25,750 nt of DNA from the IMG/VR virus record IMGVR_UViG_3300046001_003209, positions 1 to 25,750 of that record; one strand, given 5' to 3'. Every line of letters starts with the position of its first letter. The stretch's first letter is position 1. The notes under the pieces are model-generated. The model was not told the DNA's origin. It saw only the letters and a program-made list of their open reading frames with translations, and made no database searches. Of this stretch, positions 6,994 to 13,111 are shown piece by piece. Both the position numbers and the translations under genes were made by a program. The stretch is from a virus.

Positions 6994-7227
6994 ATGAAAA
7001 TAGAACTCAACGAAATCTTGCAGTGGGCAGGCGCTGTCCTAATTATTGCAGGGCACAGTCTCAACGCTGTGGGCCCTGCGGCTTATCCTTACAACATCAT
7101 TACATTCCTGCTGGGCACTGTGATGTTTTTTCTCTGGGCCTGGCGTGTGGGAAACAAGCCACAGATCACAGTTAACCTTGTGAGCATAGCCATTGGCATT
7201 TCGGGTATGATCCGAGCTTTTGGTTGA
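6994..7227 (+). CDS. Small integral membrane protein, three predicted helices
   Basis: 77 aa. The ATG at 6994 is chosen because the in-frame ATG at 6955 lies upstream of the promoter. Three hydrophobic segments are visible: ILQWAGAVLIIAGHSLNAVG (about 7-26), YNIITFLLGTVMFFLWAW (about 33-50) and VNLVSIAIGISGMIRAF (about 59-75), with basic RVGNK between the last two. There is no Shine-Dalgarno, and the ATG lies at the predicted +1, so translation is probably leaderless. The TGA stop overlaps the -35 box of the next promoter. This looks like a phage inner-membrane protein (superinfection exclusion or membrane remodelling are options), but nothing identifies the function. Confidence 0.75.
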   Translation: MKIELNEILQWAGAVLIIAGHSLNAVGPAAYPYNIITFLLGTVMFFLWAWRVGNKPQITVNLVSIAIGISGMIRAFG

Positions 7228-7252
7228 CCAATTATTCCCAATTTGCTATAAT
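7224..7252 (+). promoter_or_regulatory. Early promoter P3, -35 overlapping a stop codon
   Basis: TTGACC at 7224-7229 contains the upstream gene's TGA stop (7225-7227); 17-nt spacer; TATAAT at 7247-7252. Serves 7282 and probably the next gene. Confidence 0.9.
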
Positions 7253-7281
7253 ATAGCATAGTTTAACAAAAAGGAGCCCGA

Positions 7282-7581
7282 ATGAGTGTACTGTTTGACC
7301 TCCAAGGCCGCTACATGCGCGACATGACTGAATCAGACCGCCGTGAAATTCGCATGTATGGTACCACTGTGGACCAAATGCGTGAGTGTGTAGAACAAAG
7401 TCTGACCTATCGTTTTTCAGGCCCGGCAATGTATGCTATGAGCTTGATGAGCGATGCACAAGAAATGGTCTCTTATGGACCGTACGATTCAGACACACTG
7501 GCCAACGTTCTGGAAGATCAGCGCCAACTGCTGAACCGTGCTAAATGGGTTCTTTCAACCTACGTTATGGAAGGTCAATAA
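7282..7581 (+). CDS. Small early protein, unknown
   Basis: 99 aa, with AAGGAG 6-11 nt before the ATG, among the best Shine-Dalgarno sites here. It is soluble and mostly helical, with a Met/Arg/Asp-rich first half (RDMTESDRREIRMYG) and MYAMSLMSDAQEMVSYG in the middle. The C-terminus is a helix (EDQRQLLNRAKWVLSTYV). No motif, signal or membrane segment. It leaves 2 nt before the next gene, so the two are likely co-translated. I do not recognise a family with a known function. Confidence 0.75.
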   Translation: MSVLFDLQGRYMRDMTESDRREIRMYGTTVDQMRECVEQSLTYRFSGPAMYAMSLMSDAQEMVSYGPYDSDTLANVLEDQRQLLNRAKWVLSTYVMEGQ

Positions 7582-7583
7582 TC

Positions 7584-8033
7584 ATGGGTACTCGTAGTCG
7601 CGTTGGTGTCATGCACGGTGACAAGTGCAAAAGCATTTACATTCATTGGGATGGCTATCTCAGTGGGGTTGGCGCCACTCTGCTTGAACACTATGACAGT
7701 GCCAAGGCCAATCACCTGGTGGCCCTGGGAGATGTGTCGAGCCTGCGTCAAAACATCGAAATCCCTGATGGCGTTGAGCATTCGTTTGAGAGTCCTGCAG
7801 AAGGTATCACTACTTTTTACGGTCGCGATCGTAAGGAAAATGGTTGCGAGTTTTCAGTGGATCACACATTCGAAAACTTCATGACTCGTGTGAACAACAG
7901 CGGTGCCGAATATTACTACATCATACGAGATGGTGTGTGGTATGTGGGCTCTGTGTATAATGTTGATGGTTTGGTAGCCGGCAATCTTGTGTGTTTGAGC
8001 AAAGCACTGGTCTCGGAAAAACTAGCAAACTAA
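7584..8033 (+). CDS. Conserved phage protein, GTRSRVGVMHGD type
   Basis: 149 aa from the ATG at 7584. The earlier in-frame ATG at 7545 would overlap the previous gene by 37 nt and lacks the family start. The N-terminus MGTRSRVGVMHGDKCKSIYIHWDGY, then LLEHYD-x(10)-LVALGDVSSL, is a pattern I recognise from proteins of many unrelated phages (start G-x-R-S-x-I/V-G, HWDGY, LGDxS), where function is unknown. Hydrophobic and aromatic residues are spread as in a compact alpha/beta domain. The likely Shine-Dalgarno is GGAAGG about 9 nt upstream, inside the end of the previous gene. Confidence 0.8.
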   Translation: MGTRSRVGVMHGDKCKSIYIHWDGYLSGVGATLLEHYDSAKANHLVALGDVSSLRQNIEIPDGVEHSFESPAEGITTFYGRDRKENGCEFSVDHTFENFMTRVNNSGAEYYYIIRDGVWYVGSVYNVDGLVAGNLVCLSKALVSEKLAN

Positions 8034-8044
8034 AAAATAATACT

Positions 8045-8060
8045 AAAGTGTTAACTTTTT
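8045..8060 (+). other. Small stem-loop with T run before early promoter P4
   Basis: AAAGT / ACTTT with a GTTA loop, followed by more Ts, 16 nt before the -35. It resembles a weak terminator. In T4, stem-loops commonly sit just upstream of early promoters and are linked to gene shuffling. Confidence 0.45.
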
Positions 8061-8075
8061 TACAACAGATTCTGG

Positions 8076-8104
8076 TTGACCAAAATTGCCCAATTTGCTA
8101 TAAT
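8076..8104 (+). promoter_or_regulatory. Early promoter P4
   Basis: TTGACC at 8076-8081, 17-nt spacer, TATAAT at 8099-8104. The spacer holds a 6-bp dyad (AAATTG 8083-8088, CAATTT 8091-8096). The 57 nt from 8074 to 8130 differ from P5 (8602-8658) at one base only. Confidence 0.92.
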
Positions 8105-8136
8105 ATACACATAGCAAAGCAAAACAGGAGCTGAAC

Positions 8137-8421
8137 ATGAAACAAGATCACACAGTGTACATCTACAAAACAGACCGTCGCACCAAAAGCGGTGAGCGTC
8201 TTGTCAGCACCACTGTTTGGCGCAACCGTGATGCAGCAGAAATGAAACGTGAAGTGCGTGAACTGCAATACGAACTGTGGCCCGTGAGCCGAGGCTATCG
8301 CATTGAGTTCTTTCCCACAATGAAGACTGTGAAGAACTTGATGACTGGCGCAGACGTCGAAATTGACCGTGACACTCCTTGGTCGTGCAATCCTGCTAGC
8401 GAATCTTACTGGAGCATGTGA
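8137..8421 (+). CDS. Small early protein, unknown
   Basis: 94 aa with AGGAG about 8 nt before the ATG. Basic and charged: YIYKTDRRTKSGERLVS, WRNRDAAEMKREVRELQYELW, then GYRIEFFPTMKTVKNLMTGADVEIDRDTPW. The pattern is a beta hairpin, a charged helix and another beta segment, like many small phage proteins that describe as 'hypothetical'. No Cys pairs or membrane segment. Its leader is nearly identical to that of the gene at 8664, so their expression should match. Function not known. Confidence 0.75.
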   Translation: MKQDHTVYIYKTDRRTKSGERLVSTTVWRNRDAAEMKREVRELQYELWPVSRGYRIEFFPTMKTVKNLMTGADVEIDRDTPWSCNPASESYWSM

Positions 8422-8422
8422 C

Positions 8423-8551
8423 ATGATTTCACTTTTGCTTTATTTTGCTCTTGGTGCTGCCCTGTCCGCCAGCGGTGTCGGTGTGTTCGAAAAGCCTTGG
8501 CAATTCTTTCTAATCATGGCCATTGTTGTTGGCATTGACCACGCTCGTTGA
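8423..8551 (+). CDS. Very small membrane protein (42 aa)
   Basis: 42 aa. The ATG at 8423 follows the previous TGA by 1 nt, with GGAG about 8 nt upstream inside that gene's end. An in-frame ATG at 8363 would overlap the upstream gene by 59 nt and is less likely. The sequence has two hydrophobic stretches: ISLLLYFALGAALSASGVGV and WQFFLIMAIVVGI, separated by FEKP, ending in DHAR. It looks like a two-helix hairpin in the inner membrane. The size and lack of homology I can recall keep the function open. Confidence 0.55.
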   Translation: MISLLLYFALGAALSASGVGVFEKPWQFFLIMAIVVGIDHAR

Positions 8552-8554
8552 CGG

Positions 8555-8591
8555 ATCAAAAAAGTAATACTTTTGTAGTACTATTTTTGAT
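8555..8591 (+). other. Imperfect stem-loop before early promoter P5
   Basis: ATCAAAAA at 8555-8562 pairs with TTTTTGAT at 8584-8591; AGTA/TAGTA segments continue the stem with small bulges around a TTTTG loop. It sits 13 nt before the P5 -35. There is no T run after it, so termination is uncertain. Confidence 0.5.
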
Positions 8592-8603
8592 GTGGCAAAA
8601 CGG

Positions 8604-8632
8604 TTGACCAAAATTGCCCAATTTGTTATAAT
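8604..8632 (+). promoter_or_regulatory. Early promoter P5
   Basis: TTGACC at 8604-8609, 17-nt spacer with the same AAATTG/CAATTT dyad as P4, TATAAT at 8627-8632. One-base difference from P4 over 57 nt (T at 8626 against C at 8098). Confidence 0.92.
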
Positions 8633-8663
8633 ATACACATAGCAAAGCAAAACAGGAGTTCTT

Positions 8664-9299
8664 ATGTTCGCAAATCAAACTCGCAAGACTGTGCAACTGA
8701 ATGCAGTACAACAAACGCAGGTTGAAGCACTGAGTTCTGTTCTGGATAAGCTGAGTAAAAACGATAGCAATTTTGCTTCAAGTTTGATCCAAAACTTTTA
8801 TCGTTATGGTAGCTTGTCTCCTAAACAGCTGATCTGGATTGATACTTTGCAGCAACGTGCCACACAACCTGCACCTGTTGCGCAGATCCAAGTGAACTTT
8901 CAAAAGATTCAAGATCTGTTTGATGTGGCCGCCAAAAAGTTGCGCCGTGTCAAAGTTAAATTGCAAACTACACAAGGGCAGCCAATGGCATTCTCTCGTG
9001 CAGGTACCAACAGCAAATATGCAGGTCAGATCCTGATCACTGACGGCGGCCCGTTTGGCAACAACAAGTTCTTTGGCCGCGTGGATGTTACCGGCGAGTT
9101 CTTTGCTACCCGCAGTGCCACTCGGGAAGTGTGTGATCTGGTAAAAGAGTTTGCAGATGACCCATCTGCTACCGCAGGCCGCTATGGACGTCTCACTGGT
9201 GGTTGCAGTTTCTGCAATCATGGTCTGAAAGATGATCGTTCTGTGCAAGTTGGGTATGGTCCGGTATGTGCCCGCAACTTTGGTCTAGCCTGGGGTTGA
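8664..9299 (+). CDS. DUF6011-like zinc-binding protein
   Basis: 211 aa. The N-terminal 70 residues form helices with a GSLSPKQLIWIDTL motif, common in small phage proteins. Residues 75-170 are beta-rich (KLRRVKVKL, AGQILITDGGPFGNNKFFGRVDVTGEFF). The C-terminus, residues 174-208, carries GGC-x-x-C (C181, C184), then SVQVGYGPVCARNFG with C202. This matches the DUF6011 zinc-knuckle pattern (C-x-x-C...GxGPxC), which I recall from phage and plasmid proteins with unknown function. A nucleic-acid or protein-binding role is plausible. AGGAG is about 6 nt upstream of the ATG. Its TGA stop lies inside the -35 of the next promoter. Confidence 0.75.
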   Translation: MFANQTRKTVQLNAVQQTQVEALSSVLDKLSKNDSNFASSLIQNFYRYGSLSPKQLIWIDTLQQRATQPAPVAQIQVNFQKIQDLFDVAAKKLRRVKVKLQTTQGQPMAFSRAGTNSKYAGQILITDGGPFGNNKFFGRVDVTGEFFATRSATREVCDLVKEFADDPSATAGRYGRLTGGCSFCNHGLKDDRSVQVGYGPVCARNFGLAWG

Positions 9300-9324
9300 C
9301 CGGTATTGTGTTTTCGGTTATAAT
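9296..9324 (+). promoter_or_regulatory. Early promoter P6, -35 overlapping a stop codon
   Basis: TTGACC at 9296-9301 contains the upstream TGA (9297-9299); 17-nt spacer; TATAAT at 9319-9324. It may drive 9353 and, by read-through, the following genes up to 13528, where no other promoter of this type is seen. Confidence 0.88.
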
Positions 9325-9352
9325 ACATTTTTAATTTAACTCAGGAGTTTTT

Positions 9353-9772
9353 ATGTCTTACACTTTCGCTGGTACTTCCGTTCTCAAAGGTGTTCTCAAA
9401 GTTCGTTTTGCTAACTCTGAGGCTCGTGCCAAACAGCTGGCCAAACTGGGAGATACTGATGTGAACATTGTTCCGCTGCCGTCTACTATGGACAAGGTCA
9501 GTGCGGTTGCACATCTTTTGGCCAGCGGCTTTGCTACCTCAGATGCAGTTCGTGAAGCACTACAAGCAGAAGTGGCTCCCAAAGCCAAACCTGCTCGTAC
9601 TGTAAAGGTGCGTGTGACCAAAATGGCCAAGGTAGTGAAGAGTGCCAAAACTGCTCCTACTATGGATTCTATCCGTGTCAAAGCAGCCAAGGCTCGTGCC
9701 GCAGCCGCTCAAGTGGTAGTGACCGAAGCCGAAGTTGACAGCCTGATGATGGCTGTGTATGGCACCAAATAA
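9353..9772 (+). CDS. Lys/Ala-rich early protein, possibly nucleic-acid binding
   Basis: 139 aa with AGGAG 7-11 nt before the ATG. Residues 1-70 look folded (FAGTSVLKGVLKVRFANSEARAKQLAKLGDTDVNIVPLPS). Residues 75-120 are a basic, low-complexity stretch (KAKPARTVKVRVTKMAKVVKSAK, then VKAAKARAAAAQV) resembling histone-like or ribosomal-protein tails. The C-terminus is a short acidic helix (TEAEVDSLMMAVYG). Composition suggests binding to DNA or RNA, which is inference only. It has a strong promoter of its own. Confidence 0.75.
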   Translation: MSYTFAGTSVLKGVLKVRFANSEARAKQLAKLGDTDVNIVPLPSTMDKVSAVAHLLASGFATSDAVREALQAEVAPKAKPARTVKVRVTKMAKVVKSAKTAPTMDSIRVKAAKARAAAAQVVVTEAEVDSLMMAVYGTK

Positions 9773-9785
9773 TCAATGATTATTT
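9767..9785 (+). other. Inverted repeat over a stop codon
   Basis: AAATAATCA and TGATTATTT flank one base, and the TAA stop at 9770-9772 lies in the left arm. The tight loop means only 7-8 bp could pair. It may mark the 3' end of the 9353 message; there is no T run. Confidence 0.4.
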
Positions 9786-9803
9786 GCTAACATAGGAATT
9801 GTC

Positions 9804-10157
9804 ATGGCAGGCTGGAATACAATTACACAAATTCGTAAGTTAGAAGAACGAGCGGATGGGCTTGGCATGCGGTTTACTGCTTACAAGCATGGTGACATGT
9901 ATGGCGAGCATGTGGCATTAGTGCCAAAAGATAAAGACGCATTGCCTATCTACTGCCGTGATGCTATATTATTTGCTGGATCATTAGAACATGCCGACAG
10001 ATTTATGCAAGGTGTGTTATGGGCACGAGAATACGACCGTATGACCATTGATCGGAACAATGACAAAAAGCGTGAACGCAAAGAGCAAGATGAGCGTAAT
10101 CGTATTCTACTACGCACACTCAAAGATGGCAAAGTGCCAAACTTAGTCAAAACATAA
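9804..10157 (+). CDS. Unknown phage protein, charged C-terminal helix
   Basis: 117 aa. AGGAA lies 8-12 nt before the ATG. The first half looks globular (RKLEERADGLGMRFTAYKHGD, HVALVPKDKDALPIYCRDAILFAGSLEHADRFMQGVLWAREYD). From about residue 80 it is highly charged (DRNNDKKRERKEQDERNRILLRTLK), a likely extended helix. I recall the same layout (AGSLE-x-A-x-x-F-x-x-G-V-x-W-A-R-x-YD, then KRERKEQDxRN) from T4-like phages, function unknown. Followed after 7 nt by the next gene. Confidence 0.75.
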   Translation: MAGWNTITQIRKLEERADGLGMRFTAYKHGDMYGEHVALVPKDKDALPIYCRDAILFAGSLEHADRFMQGVLWAREYDRMTIDRNNDKKRERKEQDERNRILLRTLKDGKVPNLVKT

Positions 10158-10164
10158 GGAAAAT

Positions 10165-10539
10165 ATGGGATTAGATATGTATGCTTATGCAGCCACTCAA
10201 CCAACTGCCAGCACCTACACCGTTAGTAGTCACCGTGAAATTGCATACTGGCACAAGCATCCTAATCTGCATGGTTGGATGCATCAGTTATGGGAACGCA
10301 AATGCCAACCTGGCTATCAAACAGGTGATAACTTTAATGGCACCGAACTAGAACTCACATGGAATGATCTTGAAGAACTTGAGCAGGATATCGTAAATAA
10401 ACGGTTACCTGCTACTAGCGGATTCTTCTTTGGTAACAATAGTGACGACCATTACCAAGAGCAGGATCTTGCATTTGTTCGTAACGCCAAGGCCGAATTG
10501 TTTCTGGGACTAAAAGTGTTTTACAATAGCTCATGGTAA
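10165..10539 (+). CDS. MGLDMY-type conserved phage protein
   Basis: 124 aa. Starts with MGLDMYAYA and continues EIAYWHKHPNLHGWMHQLW, ELELTWNDLEELEQDI, LPATSGFFFGNNSDDHY and a C-terminal SSW. I know this family from many phages and prophages; some database entries call it phosphoglycerate kinase, which the sequence does not support (no kinase motifs). Conserved aromatic residues and His suggest a compact binding domain. AAGGA lies before the ATG, and the end overlaps the next gene by 7 nt. Confidence 0.8.
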   Translation: MGLDMYAYAATQPTASTYTVSSHREIAYWHKHPNLHGWMHQLWERKCQPGYQTGDNFNGTELELTWNDLEELEQDIVNKRLPATSGFFFGNNSDDHYQEQDLAFVRNAKAELFLGLKVFYNSSW

Positions 10540-10994
10540 AGAAAGTATATTATGAAAAAATTGGACGGCGGTATCGGCCTGTGGCTGAGTATGATAGCGA
10601 TCTTTTGGATAGTTTCCCTAAAGGTAATCACCTTGTCTGTGTATACCCCGGGGGTCAATCCCGTAGGTTTAACGTGGAACCTAATTATGCCGCATTGATT
10701 GCCGCAGGACGTGTGGCAGAAGATGCCATGACCAAAGCCATGCTCATGGCCAGTGAGCTTCGGCCACTACAAAAGCCAATAACACCAGGGCAACAACGAG
10801 CCTGGAAAAAGTTAGCAAAAGAGTTCGGAAATGAACTCTTTACTTTACAAGGACCTAGCGCACACGATGTTGCCGAGGCAGGAATGAATGCTTTACAACA
10901 AGAAGCAGATGTGTTATACTCTAATCCAGCAGTGCGTGATGCTTACGAAAAATTCTTATTAGTGTGTGCATTGACCAAACAGAAAGCAGAGTAA
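10533..10994 (+). CDS. Conserved phage protein with YYEKIGRRYRPV start
   Basis: 153 aa, ATG inside the end of the previous gene (7-nt overlap). The start VKKVYYEKIGRRYRPVAEYDSDLLDSFPKG, then HLVCVYPGGQSRRFNVEPNYAALIAAGRVAEDAM, then ASELRP and a helical end, is a pattern I recall from T4-like and other large phages with unknown function. Length is typical. No catalytic motif is clear. It precedes DNA ligase by 3 nt, so replication-linked expression is likely. Confidence 0.75.
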   Translation: MVKKVYYEKIGRRYRPVAEYDSDLLDSFPKGNHLVCVYPGGQSRRFNVEPNYAALIAAGRVAEDAMTKAMLMASELRPLQKPITPGQQRAWKKLAKEFGNELFTLQGPSAHDVAEAGMNALQQEADVLYSNPAVRDAYEKFLLVCALTKQKAE

Positions 10995-10997
10995 ATA

Positions 10998-12386
10998 ATG
11001 ACGTATGAACCACTTGCACCATATACTATCAACGATGATCGTTTCAAAGGATACATGTCCTCGGGTTGGATAACAGATCTCAATAGTTCTGACAGTCGCA
11101 TTCACAAAGAGAAAGTGATTGAAAAAGCATTGATGGCTGCAAAATTGGGCAGTGCCGACGCACAGTCTTTTCTGTTTAATTGTTATCAAGCATACAATCC
11201 GTTTTATACTTTTCATGTCAAACAAGTGCCCGAAACCCAAGGACTTGTTGGACGTGACAATCCCTGGCCAATGTTTTGGGCCTTGCTGGAAAGTCTACGC
11301 ACACGCTCTAGCACCGGACATGCAGCTCGTGACTTCATGCTTCGTGTGAGTGAAGAATTTGATAGTGAAGAATGGAACACAATCTGTGCTCCAGTAATTC
11401 GCAAAGATCTACGGTGTGGTATCAGTGAAAAAACACTAAACAAGGTACTGGGCAGAACACAATATCGTATTCCTGTGTTCTCCTGCCAACTGGCACAAGA
11501 CTCTACAGATCGCCCGGCCAAGATGAAAGGCATCAAACGCCTGGAAGTCAAGCTGGATGGTGTACGAGTCATTGCTGTGGTCAATGCAAATGGTTGCACA
11601 TTATACAGCCGTAACGGTAAAGAGTTTGCAAATTTTCCACAGATTGCTGATGCTGTGATGGAATCTCGAGCCGCACTACTGGCACACTCTCCAATCAAAG
11701 GTAGTTTTATTCTTGATGGTGAAGTAGTAGGCGAGAGTTTCCAAAAGCTCATGCGCCAAGCACATCGCAAGAGCAATGCAGAAACTTCAGACATGGTATA
11801 TCACATCTTTGATGCCATGCCGCTGGATGAGTTTATGGAAGGGCATTGTAATGCCAGACAAGCAAGGCGTCTTGAATGGTTGGAAAGCAGTCGAGATCGA
11901 CTAATGGCCACAGACTGTTTGCGCATTATGTCGGGCATTGATGTAGATCTGGACACTGCCGAGGGCCATGACATTATGAATCGTTATGCTCAGGATGCAG
12001 TAAAGGATGGATTTGAAGGCATCATGATCAAAGATCTGTCTGCGCCTTACGAATGCAAACGATCCAGCTTTTGGATGAAATGGAAGCCCACAATTACAGT
12101 GGATCTTAATATTGTGGGCTTTGAGGAAGGAACTGGTCGCAATGCTGGCCGACTTGGTGCTATAATTTACGAAGGAGTTGATAATGAGCGAAATATTCGT
12201 GTTAATGTTGGTACTGGCTATAGCGATAAAGATCGTGATGATTTTTGGGCTGCCCGAGATCGTCTACTTGGTGTCATTGGCGAAGTCGAAGCTGACGCAG
12301 TTACGCAAAACCAAGACGGATCATACAGCTTGAGATTTCCTCGTCACAAACGATTCCGTGGATTTGAACCTGGAGAGAAACTATGA
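10998..12386 (+). CDS. lig: ATP-dependent DNA ligase
   Basis: 462 aa. Joins nicks in DNA during phage replication and repair. Nucleotidyltransferase motifs are in order: motif I KLDGVR with the adenylated Lys at residue 185 (EVKLDGVR), LYSRNGKEF (about 202-210), motif III FILDGEVVG (237-245), YHIFDAMP (268-275), motif IV EGIMIKD (340-346) and motif V WMKWKP (359-364). An OB-fold domain follows. The N-terminal 170 residues form the helical DNA-binding domain (NxxxLGRTQYR near 148-157). Length is close to T4 ligase (487). It overlaps the next gene by 4 nt (ATGA). A smaller open frame is nested in its 3' part. NAD+-dependent ligase is excluded by the motifs. Confidence 0.95.
   Translation: MTYEPLAPYTINDDRFKGYMSSGWITDLNSSDSRIHKEKVIEKALMAAKLGSADAQSFLFNCYQAYNPFYTFHVKQVPETQGLVGRDNPWPMFWALLESLRTRSSTGHAARDFMLRVSEEFDSEEWNTICAPVIRKDLRCGISEKTLNKVLGRTQYRIPVFSCQLAQDSTDRPAKMKGIKRLEVKLDGVRVIAVVNANGCTLYSRNGKEFANFPQIADAVMESRAALLAHSPIKGSFILDGEVVGESFQKLMRQAHRKSNAETSDMVYHIFDAMPLDEFMEGHCNARQARRLEWLESSRDRLMATDCLRIMSGIDVDLDTAEGHDIMNRYAQDAVKDGFEGIMIKDLSAPYECKRSSFWMKWKPTITVDLNIVGFEEGTGRNAGRLGAIIYEGVDNERNIRVNVGTGYSDKDRDDFWAARDRLLGVIGEVEADAVTQNQDGSYSLRFPRHKRFRGFEPGEKL
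12161..12333 (+). other. Candidate nested gene inside the ligase (promoter, SD and 49-codon frame at 12184)
   Basis: Within the ligase, in another frame: extended -10 TGCTATAAT (TATAAT 12161-12166), AAGGAG at 12171-12176 and ATG at 12184, giving a 49-aa peptide ending at TGA 12331-12333. Residues 3-30 are strongly hydrophobic (IFVLMLVLAIAIKIVMIFG, then IVYLVSLA), followed by a basic tail (KSKLTQLRKTKTDH): a one- or two-pass membrane peptide in appearance. No -35 is evident. The ligase frame constrains the sequence, so it may be chance. The complete set of signals is the reason to note it. Confidence 0.25.
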
Positions 12387-12595
12387 CATACATAACAGTT
12401 GATGTTGATATCTCGGAATTCGACACAGATGACATACTTGACGAACTAGAGTCTCGCGGGAAACTGCCAGCTGAAGATAGTTTTGATGCCAAAGAATTGT
12501 TAACTGCAATTTGGTTAAAGCGGAGACAGGGCAACAATAACTATCAAGAAGAATTAGATCAGTTGATTTATCGAGTGCTTGGTCACGTAGTATGA
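12383..12595 (+). CDS. Small acidic unknown protein
   Basis: 70 aa beginning in the ligase stop (ATGA), with GGAGA about 7-11 nt upstream. The first half is acidic (VDVDISEFDTDDILDELESRG), the second a helix (ELLTAIWLKRRQGNNNYQEELDQLIYRVL). No motif. The pattern D-x-D-x-x-x-F-D-T-D-D/E is recalled from other phage proteins of unknown role. Its own end overlaps the next ATG (ATGA at 12592), so translation is a coupled series with ligase. Confidence 0.75.
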   Translation: MTYITVDVDISEFDTDDILDELESRGKLPAEDSFDAKELLTAIWLKRRQGNNNYQEELDQLIYRVLGHVV

Positions 12596-12867
12596 TCTAT
12601 TTGAATTTCAATCTCCGCAGTCCTTGGTTTGACCGTTTTGAAAATGTATGGAACAATGCAGGCTCAATTACCAAAAACAAATCATGGGAAATTGAAATAC
12701 TCAAAACTGAAAACTTGTTTAGGTTTGAGTTTCAATATACTGTTATGCAAGATCATGCTGGCATAGGACTTGAATTAGGATTGCTAGGTTGGGAATTCCA
12801 TATTGGCGTACACGATAATCGACATTGGGATCACAGAAATAAATGTTGGGTAGCACATGAACAATGA
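12592..12867 (+). CDS. Conserved T4-like phage protein, aromatic-rich
   Basis: 91 aa, coupled to the previous gene through ATGA. The sequence NFNLRSPWFDRFENVWNNAG, KNKSWEIEILKTENLFRFEFQYTV, DHAGIGLELGLLGWEFHIGVHDNRHWDH is a beta-rich pattern I recall from many T4-like phages, including the DHAG-x-x-x-E-L-G-L-L-G and D-x-RHW blocks. Function has not been described to my knowledge. No membrane segment is likely despite the aromatic content. Confidence 0.75.
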   Translation: MIYLNFNLRSPWFDRFENVWNNAGSITKNKSWEIEILKTENLFRFEFQYTVMQDHAGIGLELGLLGWEFHIGVHDNRHWDHRNKCWVAHEQ

Positions 12868-12888
12868 CATTGATAACAGGGTTAAATT

Positions 12889-13101
12889 ATGACAATAGCA
12901 AAAACAGTTAGCCGACTCAGCGACAAGCTGATTAAAATAAATGACAACTTTACTATTCACTTGTATGACAATGGCTTCATGGTCGAAGCTGGCGGCCACA
13001 ACAAAACAAGCGATTATGTCAGTGCCAGAATACTGTGTAATTCAATAGAAGAAGTACAGGCTCTAGTGGCAGAAGCCTGCACCATGCATCGCGACAGTTA
13101 A
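12889..13101 (+). CDS. Small unknown protein
   Basis: 70 aa. A weak AGGG lies about 10 nt before the ATG. It starts with a helix (TIAKTVSRLSDKLIKIND) followed by two strands (NFTIHLYDNGFMVEAGG) and a helix (CNSIEEVQALVAEACTM). This alpha-beta-beta-alpha layout is common for small phage proteins. No motif links it to an activity. It belongs to the 10165-13528 series by spacing and strand. Confidence 0.7.
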   Translation: MTIAKTVSRLSDKLIKINDNFTIHLYDNGFMVEAGGHNKTSDYVSARILCNSIEEVQALVAEACTMHRDS

Positions 13102-13111
13102 GGAGCACAAT

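Noticed and set aside
8778-9248. 156-aa frame on the minus strand
   Set aside because: It lies wholly within the DUF6011-like gene, has no promoter or Shine-Dalgarno, and reads as antisense shadow.
10165-10539. Phosphoglycerate kinase label for the MGLDMY protein
   Set aside because: Too short and without any kinase motif; the label is a known carry-over error.
11213-11794. 193-aa frame on the minus strand
   Set aside because: Antisense to DNA ligase, whose motifs are clear on the plus strand; Ser/Arg-rich shadow composition.
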